This document shows, piece by piece, positions 43,248 through 52,642 of a DNA stretch of 64,000 bases. Both the position numbers and the translations under genes were made by a program. The DNA lies in the NCBI GenBank assembly GCA_038030265.1, contig CM075942.1, forward strand, positions 13,970,029-14,034,028, in the 5' to 3' direction. Under the pieces are notes generated by a model. It was not told the origin of the DNA, did no database searches, and saw only the letters and a program-made list of their open reading frames with translations. Positions within the stretch are counted from its first letter, which is position 1; the number at the start of each line of letters is the position of its first letter. Origin of the DNA: Corythucha ciliata. Taxonomy: Eukaryota > Arthropoda > Insecta > Hemiptera > Tingidae.

Positions 43248-43860
43248 TGTGTGAAGGCTTCACTTCGTTTAACTAAAAAAGTCTTCGACGGCGTCTCTAC
43301 TAAGCAGGCTTCACCTAAACATTATTTTATAGTTTGTCTCCATCATAACTAAATAAAGAAGGGATGAACTGACGGAGGGGCAAGCATTCAAGCAATCTCT
43401 TTTTCAAGCATTCTCGAGTCAGTCTTCAAACCTGCCTTTTGGAGTAAAAATCGTCTTGTGTTATTAATCTTTAAAGTAGACTACCGCTTCCGCCAGAGTG
43501 GAGACCCGTGGGCCAGTACCGAGAACGTACCACCCCTCGACTCCGCTTCACCGGGGTGTAGAAAACTTAAAGAAAAACTGCTCATTCCTGTGAGAGTGAA
43601 GACCCGAGGGCCAGCACCGAACACGTGTCACCCCTCGACTTCACTCAACCGGAAAGTGCACGGTCAACCTCTGATTGCGTAGAGACCCGAGGGCCAGTAC
43701 CGAGCACGTACCACCCCTCGACTCTACCAATCAGAAGATATCGTTTCGGTGACAGATCGCACGCAAAAGATTGTTGTTGGAAAGGCATCCTACAACACGG
43801 CCCAATATGTATAGCGTCCGGCGTAAGCCGTTGACTCTTCATAAACCAAGTACATACTAA
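43248..43860 (+). repeat. Probable gypsy 3' LTR region
   Basis: It begins TGTGTGAAGG right after the purine tract GGGGGGAAG. AATAAA lies at about 43351-43356, a plausible LTR polyadenylation signal. Three hairpin repeats (43498-43730, separate entry) follow. The right end is a guess, since no matching 5' LTR is in the window. Confidence 0.5.
43498..43730 (+). repeat. Three spaced copies of a ~45-bp hairpin repeat
   Basis: Three copies of GACCCGAGGGCCAGTACCGA followed by GCACGTACCACCCCTCGACT start at about 43501, 43599 and 43682 (periods 98 and 83). Each is an imperfect inverted repeat: CCGAGGG opposite CCCTCG, and AGTAC opposite GTAC. The bases just outside co-vary so that pairing persists: TGGAG/CTCCG, GTGAAG/CTTCAC and TAGAG/CTCTA. 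Preserved pairing with changed sequence suggests selection for the fold. Confidence 0.75.
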
Positions 43861-45945
43861 CACCTATGGTCGCTTCGTCGCCTATGCTACAAAAAATGTT
43901 AAGAAGTGGCGAGGGGGCAGCCGGCATGACCATCACCCCGGACGTCAAAATGCCACGCTAGGCCCCTGAGCATGGTTCGCTTGTTTCTTGATTGGTTGAT
44001 TCTTTGTGAATTATGCACACGGTATAGACATAATTGACTCAAAATACGTCAGTTATTCGTGCTGGGGGGGGGGGTATAAAAAACTGAGTCTCTGGTCAGA
44101 CTACTGCCAATTATGCCGACTGGCTCACGCCACGACTGCAGACTGGCTAAAGGTCTCCCCACACATTTCCGTGTTCTCACCGCGCCGAGTCCGCGCATGT
44201 CCGATTCGTCCGATTCGCAACCGATCCGTCTCCGTGCTTCGAGGGGTAAAATATAAACTGGAGTGGATGCTTCGATCTAATTTTTGCCAAGGTACTTACT
44301 CTACTCTTTTATGAACTTTTGTTCATTTAAATACGGGATCCCATCAGGTGCGATTGTGTTACCTGTAAGTGGTACTCCTATTTTACTGTTTACCGGTAGA
44401 TTTTAGCTCCGTAGTCATGAAAGTACACGTCTTCGATTCGTACTACTTTCGTTGAACACGGCGTAATAATTAATTAAATTAATATAAAAACCCACCCGTG
44501 GGGCACATGGCTGGAAATAGGACATCAATTCGCGGTTTCATGTCACGAATAAGGAAAAATCGTCTGTGACTAATACATAAGTAATCTATTAATTTAATTA
44601 TTTATTACTACACTTGAAAATTGTACTTCTTCAAAATACATCACTGAAAAACTCTGTAACACATTTGAACTCAATTCGTGTTTTGTGGTTAACTCAGGAT
44701 TGAAATTTGAACAAGCAAGCTTCCTCTACATTATGCGATTTCCTGAAAACTATACTGAGACTTTCAAATCGAAGATTGGCGAAGAAATAGAGCCAGAATT
44801 TAGGGTGAAGTTTAGGCGAGGGGGACTGGGAAAGGTGCCGGGGAAACTTGTCTGAAATCACCTTCCAGATTTTGACAGCTGCTTTTTATTCGGCGACGAT
44901 CTGTACATTAAGGTAAAGTTATTTTGTTACGAAATGAAATTATATGCATTTCGTTTTTAATGAGGAAGGAGCACATTTTCCAAAATCGTGCCATCTTGAT
45001 AGCTTGGTTACCAAAACTCATGATAACACGATCCGTTCAAATAAAATCAGGCCCTACATTTTTTTATTAATTTTTAAAACTATTGGGTTGCGGGACCCAT
45101 TTGAAATAGGCTAGATAGACTGATGACGCAATAACAGCCTTCGCATAACCTTCACAATGGCTTCCCACAAATCAAACAATAGGACTTTAGAGAAAGGGTG
45201 GGACAAGAAGTGGCAACACATGATAACACCCACGATGCGGAGGGTTGGGAGGGGTCACGACCCCTTAGTTACGTCACGAGTCACAGACCGGCCGTTAAAG
45301 GTAACAAAAAAAATTGGCAAGTTTTATTATTTCGCTATAAATCGAAATCAATCATTTACGCACTAATATTCAATTCCTGGTCATATTTAGTCATTTTCTT
45401 CAGAAAAAAAAATGTCTCCAGCGATTTCCATTTTTTATGTTACTTCCTCATTATAATTTATTATTATATGCCTTTTATTTCTTGTTACTGGAACAGAGCC
45501 CTGAGGGTTGCGTATACTTGTAGAAAACCGATTCGAAGAAATTAAAGAAACAATTAGTGAGATGACATGATATTGTTTTTCTTTCCTTTGGAAGACTGAA
45601 CTGACCGCTCACAACGATACTCTTCACAGTTGAAATTTTTTTTTATTCTGTCATTTATCATGAAAGATAGGCATCAAACTCAAACATAAGGGAGGTAAAT
45701 ATTGTATTATTTAATGACGTATAGTTGAGTGACATCATTGGGATGTTAAGCAGACTGTAGGGGGATGGAATTTAGTATGCGCGGGTGACGTAACATTGGA
45801 TCTTTTCAGCATGGAGACATGAGAATGGAGGCACTATCCGTTCAATGGTTTGAGGCATGAAAATGCTTCAAATTCCACCACTCCTTATTATCAAACCGTA
45901 TCACGCAGTAAACTTCAATGGAGTGAAGGATACATTCAACGATAT
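43861..45945. other. Noncoding DNA, no gene recognised
   Basis: Non-periodic and A/T-rich. An 11-G run lies at 44064-44074 and a MITE end at about 44146 (separate entry). The frame at 45157-45545 has no domain. Confidence 0.45.
44146..44245 (+). repeat. MITE end related to 52260-52312
   Basis: AAGGTCTCCCCACACATTTC, then CGTGTTCTCACCGCGCCGAG and TCCGCGC, match the reverse complement of 52263-52312 almost base for base. Only one end is clear here. Confidence 0.65.
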
Positions 45946-45948
45946 ATA

Positions 45949-46087
45949 AAGGCCCGTTCACAAGCTCTATGTTTTCTTTGTGTGGTGTCCATGCAACCTA
46001 TCAAAATGCTTCATTTTTTGAGGGAATAAATTTGTTTGGTTGCATAGATCCCACACAACGCAAACATAGAGCTTGTGAACGGGCCTT
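45949..46087. mobile_element. MITE-like hairpin, 139 bp
   Basis: The left arm AAGGCCCGTTCACAAGCTCT and the right arm AGAGCTTGTGAACGGGCCTT are exact inverted repeats. Pairing continues inward past ATGTTT into TTTGTGTGG/CCACACAA and ATGCAACC/GGTTGCAT. No coding potential. Confidence 0.85.
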
Positions 46088-47198
46088 AAAAGAACTGGAT
46101 TGCTCATCACTGCTGATAAAGAATAGCCATCAAATAAGCTCCCAAGTGGAAGAGAGGGGTGGAGTTTCAAAGTAAATACCGGAAGAGAATTGTGTAGCCA
46201 TAACCACACAAGGAGAGGGACAGGGTGATTGTTTGTCAGGGGACGACCTGCCCCCTCCACGCCCCTCCAGCTCGCTGTGAGCAATCCAGGTTTATATATC
46301 GTATCGTTGGATACATTACCTTTCAGCGTATCGTCAACCCGCGTCTTTCCATGATGCGGCGTTAATGATACGCAATGCTTCAATGATACGGGGGGTTTTT
46401 CAGCCCGTATCGTACTACCGTATACGGTGACACGATAAGCCATTATGATATAAGTGGAAACCGGCCTTCACAAATGAAGTGATGTACATCGTTTCTGTTG
46501 AGGACGTCCTCACCGGTCCGTGACTTTTTCACAACATACAACTCAAGTTCCAAGTTTCACAAGGCGTTCACACTGAACGTAATATTGAAACCTTCAGGAT
46601 CCCCTTCCTTTGATCGGCACCCCCGAGTTGGGTCTCGTGCTCGGTAAAATTTTTTCTCGATCCGGAAGAACGATTGCAGCAGATCGGCATAGTGTGGACG
46701 CGGCTACGATACAAGGGCAGTATGCATTCGATGGAGGATGGAATAGTGCCAGAGGTTTATTTTTCTTCCCTATACAGTTCTGTTCGTTTGCCGTCTAGAG
46801 CTGCACCACCAGTACTGAATTTACTAGCCTTTCTTTACTATTGTCGCGTTGTTTCACATGATAGCCCACGAGGTTACAAAATCTCGAGCTGTTCGAAACA
46901 GACAAACGAACAGAGCGTCACAATAGTTTGACGTCTTGGTCATCAGTTTCTATTGTTTCGACTCACAACATTTTTATCCCCTTAGTTTAAACCCTTCGAA
47001 AATTTACTGCTTGAGTCAGAATAACCACAAAAAAAGCGAACCTATAGGTACCTTTTGTGCCGAAATTTGTATTTTATACCATTTTCCTCAGTAGAATTAT
47101 TGTAAATTTGTAATAGGTAAGAATGACTCATGGTTCAATGCTCTGAGATGAAAATCACACTCCAGTGATCGATGAATTGATTACGTAGATGGTGGAAT
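46088..47198. other. Noncoding DNA with GATACG-rich segment
   Basis: 46290-46440 is rich in GTATCGT/ACGATAC words in both orientations and ends at GGAAACCGGCCTT (46477), resembling the outer words of the nearby TIR elements, so another decayed element is possible. No gene is recognised in the rest. Confidence 0.4.
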
Positions 47199-47269
47199 AT
47201 GGTCCAGACCATAATAGCTGCAATTTTAAATTCAAAAGAAGGGAGAAAAAAAAACAAAAAACAAAGGAC

Positions 47270-47597
47270 CCCAAAAATAGCGAATCTTGCCAAGGCTCCT
47301 GGAATTACTCCCTATACCACACTCAAGGACCGACTCACCAAAGCGTTCAGTGAGAGCCAAGAGAGAAGAGTACTTCGCTTACTGGAAGACAACTCGGCGA
47401 CGCCAAACCATCGCAACTACTCCTAAAAATGCAGAGTGTTTCGAACGAAGCACTCTCGGACGATGACATGAAGACGGTATGGTTGAAAGCACTACACGCT
47501 CGAGTCAAAAATGCACTCGCGCTGCTCGAGCAACCGTTCGACAAGCTCGCACAAGCAGCCGACCGAATCATGGAAATGGACAGTACTTGTAAATAAT
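47270..47597 (+). pseudogene. gypsy gag remnant with a frame break
   Basis: The first frame reads TPYTTLKDRLTKAFSESQ, then RVLRLLED. After a shift near 47402-47408, the homology resumes in another frame with SNEALSDDDMKTVWLKAL and FDKLAQAADRIMEMD, ending at a stop. This pattern matches the capsid-like part of gypsy gag proteins. No pol or LTR adjoins it; it lies 3.4 kb beyond the gypsy pol remnant and is probably a separate fragment. Confidence 0.75.
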
Positions 47598-47702
47598 TTT
47601 CGACAAGCATTTCGTATTTAAAGTAATTATTGAAAGAATTTTGCATTTTAAAACCAAATGAAAATACAATAGACCAGTCAATATAGACACAAAAATCGGG
47701 GT

Positions 47703-49684
47703 AAATCGCAAACATGCATGTAATTGATTTTTTTGTTGCGTGTTGTTAGGACAAACGAAAGCAGTTATTACTCAAGTTTGCAACCCTCAAAACCCTGTGC
47801 TTAACTCATGGCACTCGAAAAACTAAGAAATTTCATCACTTTTTCTGGGTTTTTAAACAAAGCAGCCAGATACCAGAAGAAAGAGTTTTTCGAGCATGAC
47901 CACAGTATACATTGTTAAAGCCAACTAAATTTGCTACAATTTAAGCCATGCCAAAGCATTCTGGGTCTGTTAGTTCAGGAAATACAGTCAATCAACAAAA
48001 TACCTAATCTCACCAAAAAGCGAGATTTTATTGGTAGGGTAATTTTTCAAGACCCGTAGCACTCAAATACACGGTGATTGGTACTTGGTTGAACAAAATG
48101 AGAGGGGTGATTGTACACCCAAAATGCAACAAAAAATTTCCTATGACCTAAGGTCAGATTCTCATTCCTAGTTCAGATAATCAATTTGTTGTTTTTTAGC
48201 ACATCACGGGTTTCCGCAGCAAAAACATCTGTAACATGGGAAGCAAGAGTCCTAGGTTAAATCCAACGACACCACTGAAAAGAGCACTCTTTTTTTGTGT
48301 GAGTAAAGACATTTTGTCTTATGATAGCGAAAGATTCTTTGAGTAAACGGGGAAAATATCAGGATATTTTTAAAAATGTCAGTTTTTGACAACTGTTCAA
48401 AGCTAGACTACATTAGCCATGGTGCTCCGCCAGCACCTGGCAAGTTCCTCTAAAACTGTATGAAGTAACTTAGCTTAATACGTCATGCTTATTTTACTCC
48501 TGTCCTTCGCAATTTTTTGATAAAAATCCATTGTTATACAAAAAAATGAGGCAATTAGGCCCATTTTGAGTGCCTACAAGAAGATCAAGAGCCATTCCCA
48601 ACACTTTTTTTTTCAGCTTAATTCACTTTTCCTATGCTCATCTATGAGGAAAGACAAATAAGAGTGGAATAAGCTGAAAAAAATTTCTTGAAATGGCTTT
48701 CGTATCTTCTTTTAGGCACTCAAAATGGGCCTAATTGCCTCATTTTTTGGTATAACAATGGATTTTTCTCAAAACATTGCAAAGGACAGAAGTAAAATAA
48801 GCATGAAGTATTAAAATTAGTTACTTCATACAGTTTTAGAGGAATTTGCCGGGCGCTGGGAGCACCATGGCTAATGTAGTCTAGCTTTGAACAGCTGTCA
48901 AAAACTGACATTTTTTAAAATATCCTGATCTCCCAGTTTACTCCAAGAATCTTTCGCTAACTTTGGACAAAATGTCCATTATCACACAGAAAAAAGTGTG
49001 TTCTTTTCATTGATGTCTTTGGATTTAATCTAGGACGCATGCTTCGCAAGTTACAGCTCTTTTTGTTGCGAAAACCAGTGATGTGCTGAAAAACGTGAAA
49101 AAATCTGTTATCTCGACTGGGAAAGGAAATCGGACCCTAGGTCATAAGACAATTTTTGTTGCATTTTTGATGTTTAATCACCCCTATTATTTTGCTCATC
49201 CAAGTACCAGCCACCCTGTCCTATAGAATATCCACGCGAAAATAAATTTTAGGCAACAGCGTCAGATTCAAATTGAGTTACTGCCTAAGATTTATTCTGC
49301 CTGTGGATATTCTGTAGGACCATTATGTTTGAGTGCTACGGGTCTTGAAAAATGATCCTATCAATAAAATCGCGCTTTTTGGCGATATTACATATTTTTT
49401 GATTGGCTGTATCTCCGAAAATAACAAACGTAGGACGCTCGGACTGGGCTTAAATTGTAGCAAATTTAGTTGACTTCAACAATGAATACTGTGGTCATGC
49501 TCGAAAAACGCTTTCTTCTGGTATTTTTGTTTAACAACCTAAAAAATTGATGGAATTTCGTGGTTTTTCGAGTGCCACGAGTTGAGCACAAGGCTTTGAA
49601 GGTTGCAAACTTGAGTGTAAACTACTCTCATTGGCCCTAACAATGTGCAAAAGAAAAAACAATTACATGCATATTTGCGATGTT
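47703..49684. mobile_element. Foldback element with ~0.95-kb arms
   Basis: The left half (47703-about 48620) and right half (about 48650-49684) are inverted repeats over almost their whole length. Outer words: CGCAAACATGCATGTAATTG left, CAATTACATGCATATTTGCG right. Inner words TTTTTGACAACTG / CAGCTGTCAAAAA and AGGCAATTAGGCCCATTTTG pair close to the centre (about 48635). Divergence between arms is visible but moderate. The right arm alone carries a 103-bp hairpin insertion (49218-49320). No coding capacity. It ends about 10 bp before the mariner-like element. Confidence 0.88.
49218..49320. mobile_element. Hairpin MITE nested in the foldback right arm, 103 bp
   Basis: Ends GTCCTATAGAATATCCACG and GTGGATATTCTGTAGGAC are inverted. 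Pairing continues through AATAAATTTTAGGCA / TGCCTAAGATTTATT. The corresponding point of the left arm (about 48070) lacks it, so the site is empty there. Confidence 0.85.
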
Positions 49685-49695
49685 TGATGTTTATA

Positions 49696-51375
49696 CAGGG
49701 TGTTTGGTAAGTCGACGGCAATAACGCAGAGGGTTTTTCTAGGTCCAAAATGGACCAAAAAAGTCCATATAAACATGGGTCCGATTTCCAACCGTTTTCG
49801 AGATAATCGATATTTTAGTAGTTTTAGCCATGACGTTGGTTTTATTGGATTCAGCGCTTATAAGTCGAGAACAGTTACACGTACGTTAAATCTGAGGGCA
49901 CTACCGAAAAGAGCAGACATTTTTCAGTGGGAATTGGTCCAGTTATCCCCGAAAGTAGTCGCACTTTTCCAGTGACCAGTCAGATTGTAGAGATTTGTAC
50001 AGATTTCAGGCAGTTTAGCCGTAATTTGAATGCATGATAGAGAATCTTGAAATACTATTCAGCTCTGGCAAATTTCACAAAAACTTGCCTGATTAGTGAG
50101 GATTAAAATGCCAAACCCAGAACATCGCACCCCTTCGTAAAAGTTTGGAAAAATGAACCTATTTCGAGCTAAAAGTGCTTTTTCGGGTGTTCTTTGCAAT
50201 ATGCCTTTGTGAATAGATGAAAGTGAAAAATGGAATCAAGCACACTATTATTTCTCCTAAAATGATAATAAAGCTTCTCGTAGGTCTAATCGTGGTCAGC
50301 GACGCAAAATAAAAACATTTCGTAGCGTTTATTGCATCAATTCATAACAACTAGTAAATAAAAGAACAAATAAATTACCTAAAACTTCTTTTTTTACAAT
50401 ACATTTTCCAAATGTCCTCCTCTGTTCCGAAGGCAGTCTCGTGCCCTTTTTCTCGTGGCACCCACTGGTCACGCGAGGAGAAATGTCGGCTCGAAGGGCC
50501 TCATAAGCTCCTGTAATTCTTTTTCGAAGCTCCTCCTGATGCAGTAAACACGGTCTTTTACCAAACCCCAGACGTGGAAATCCATGGGCGCCATATCCCG
50601 CGATCGAAGTGCTAGTGGCTTAAACCCCCTCGTCATATCCACATATCATAACTTCTATCCAAATGCAATTCATATCCAAATTAGGGGGGGGGGGCCGATC
50701 ATGTTAAGAATAAGGCTTCGACAAACATCTTCCCCCAGATTTTGCATTGAATGAGGCAAATCGTTCTGAATAAAGTTCAAATACACTACGATAAGTTTTT
50801 ATTTTGCATCACTGCCTAAAAGAAATTTTATTTTCATTTTAAATAAGAAGTAGTGTGTTTAATTCAATTTTTTCACTTTCATTTCTTCGCAAAGGCCTAT
50901 TGCAAAGAACACCCAAACAAGCACTTTTAGCTCGAAATAGGTTCATTTCTTCAAACTTTTACAAAGATGTGCGATAATCTGAGTTTGGTACTTTGATTCT
51001 CACTAATGAGGCAAGTTTTTGTGAAATTTGCCAAACCTGGATGACATTTCAAGATTCGCTATCATGCAATCAAGTTACGGCTGAACTGCCTAAAATCTGT
51101 ACAAATCTCCGACTACTTTCGGGGATAACTGGACCAATTCTCACTGAAGAATGTCTGCTCTTTTCGGTAGTGCCCTCAGATTTAATGCACGTGGAGCTAT
51201 TCTCGACTTATAAGCGCTGAATCCAATAAAACCAACGTTATGGCTAAAAATACTAAAATATCGATTATCTCGAAAACGGTTGGAAATCGGACCTATGTTT
51301 ATATGGACTTTTTTGGTCCATTTTGGGCTTAGAAAAACACCCTGCATTATTGCCGTCGACTTACCAAACACCCTG
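49696..51375. mobile_element. mariner/Tc1-like element with ~580-bp inverted arms
   Basis: Ends are CAGGGTGTTTGGTAAGTCGA and TCGACTTACCAAACACCCTG, each bordered by TA (49694-49695 and 51376-51377), the target signature of the Tc1/mariner group. The inverted homology continues far inward, to about 50270 on the left and 50800 on the right, passing AGTCCATATAAACATGGG, AAAAGAGCAGACATT and GGGTGTTCTTTGCAATA. Between the arms lies a decayed transposase end on the minus strand. An 11-G run sits at 50684-50694. Confidence 0.88.
50385..50640 (-). pseudogene. mariner-like transposase C-terminal remnant
   Basis: The minus strand reads RSRDMAPMDFHVWGLVKDRV and continues YCIRRSFEKELQEL to a stop. The W/P-R-S-x-D-x-x-P-x-D-F-x-x-W-G-x-x-K-x-x-V-Y pattern is the hallmark around the last catalytic aspartate of Tc1/mariner-family transposases. 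After a frame break the family's C-terminal R-G-G-H-L-E-N motif is visible near 50400-50440. The N-terminal DNA-binding domain and the first catalytic residues are absent. Confidence 0.8.
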
Positions 51376-51377
51376 TA

Positions 51378-52140
51378 TTGACAGGCCTAATACTTATTGG
51401 CGCTATTTTGAGGGACGAGATTTTCTCTTTCTATTTTTTTCTCTCTCTCTCCCTCTTTTGAGTTCATAAAAAGATGGCGTGGAAAGGGTGGGAGAGGGAA
51501 TATCTTTGATGAGTTCATCGAAGTATGTACATGATATTTGCCAAGCCCTACAGAATGTATGGGATCAGACATAATCCATTCGTCCAACGTGCCCACATTT
51601 TTACACCCTTTCACCCACATCAACTCCTCCAAGTATTGTCTCCCCCTGGTGTAAAATGTCAACAGCAACAGTCGCAAAGCCATGATTTTCAAACTATCTA
51701 CCTCTAAACTAACTATATGTGATTCCAACTTTGCTAATGATTCGAAAATGTATTATTTCAAAATTGTATTTGAGAAAAATGTATTTTGAATACGTATTTT
51801 GTGTTTGTATTTCAAATACTTTTATAAAGGTATTTTCTATTTTGTATTGTGTATTTTGAATACGTTTTTAGAAGTATTTTGTATTTTAAATACGTTCTCA
51901 AAGTAGTTTGCCACCTTTGTCTGCCGCACTCTGTATATTCAACAGTCAAACGTCTCAAGTTCTCACAGAACATTAAAATTGAATATGAAAAAATAGTTTC
52001 GTTAACAACACCATTATTGGTGTTGGAGGGGAAGTTCATAACAACAGTGGCCTGTGATTTCCTTCGATGACGAATGCACTTTTCTCTACGGTACTGGGAA
52101 AAGAAAGAATAAAAAAATAAAAAATGGGCGTAAAATGAAG
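51378..52140. other. Noncoding DNA with a TATTTTGAATAC array
   Basis: No gene is recognised. 51745-51900 holds a degenerate tandem of TATTTTGAATACGTATTT-like words. The rest is unremarkable. Confidence 0.45.
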
Positions 52141-52149
52141 AAAAGGTGT

Positions 52150-52312
52150 GACTGGCACGGTACGGACACGGCGCGGAAACGACTCGGAGAATGAGCTCGG
52201 ACATGTGTAGGCTATAACATGTTAATTCAGTTGTTTTCATTTCACCGACACACGGCCGAGTGTCGGTGCGGACTCGGCGCGGTGAGAACACGGAAATGTG
52301 TGGGGAGACCTT
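52150..52312. mobile_element. MITE-like element upstream of ORC2
   Basis: Its right end (GCGGTGAGAACACGGAAATG then GTGGGGAGACCTT) is the inverse of the sequence at 44146-44195. The left part, GGACACGGCGCGGAAACGAC, pairs imperfectly with GACTCGGCGCGG near the right. Boundaries on the left are uncertain. Confidence 0.55.
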
Positions 52313-52422
52313 AAGAAGGCACTGAAGGGGCCAATTCAAAAGTTCTGAAAACGAGCTGAAATGAGTTCGTAGGATGACTTTAGGTTTTCATCTACCCAAC
52401 AAAACGCTCGACTGAAGAGGCG

Positions 52423-52452
52423 TTTTCGCGCTCTCGTGGTTCTTTTCCCGCC
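52423..52452 (+). promoter_or_regulatory. Two E2F-like sites upstream of ORC2
   Basis: TTTTCGCGC at 52423-52431 and TTTTCCCGCC at 52443-52452 both fit the E2F consensus TTT(C/G)(C/G)CGC. They lie 190-220 bp before the ORC2 start codon. Replication-origin genes are well-known E2F targets, so S-phase-linked control is likely. Binding is inferred from sequence only. Confidence 0.6.
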
Positions 52453-52642
52453 TTTTGCCCGGTAGCAACTGTTAAAATAACCTTCTCATTAATGTTTGTT
52501 TAAAAAATATGAACGGTTTTTGTTGTTGACCAAGGACGGAAAGACTTTAATGATTGCTCATTGTCATTCCCCATTATGTGAAAATAAGTTATTTCTTTTC
52601 TCGTTCACTAGTAGTTTTGTGATCTTCAAAATTCAGCCCTAA

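Larger units (their letters stand above)
39361..43860 (+). mobile_element. Decayed Ty3/gypsy LTR retrotransposon, 5'-truncated
   Basis: The order protease fragment, reverse transcriptase fragment, RNase H, integrase identifies a Ty3/gypsy element. gag, the 5' LTR and the catalytic part of the protease are absent. The RT has an internal deletion and the integrase region is split by shifts and a stop. A separate TIR element is inserted at 42385-43202. The polypurine stretch at 43239-43247 followed by TGTGTG marks a likely 3' LTR start. The right limit is approximate because no 5' LTR is available for comparison. Confidence 0.88.

Noticed and set aside
45967..46443. 158-codon minus-strand frame
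   Set aside because: Runs through the 139-bp hairpin MITE and the GATACG-rich repeat; not conserved-looking coding sequence.
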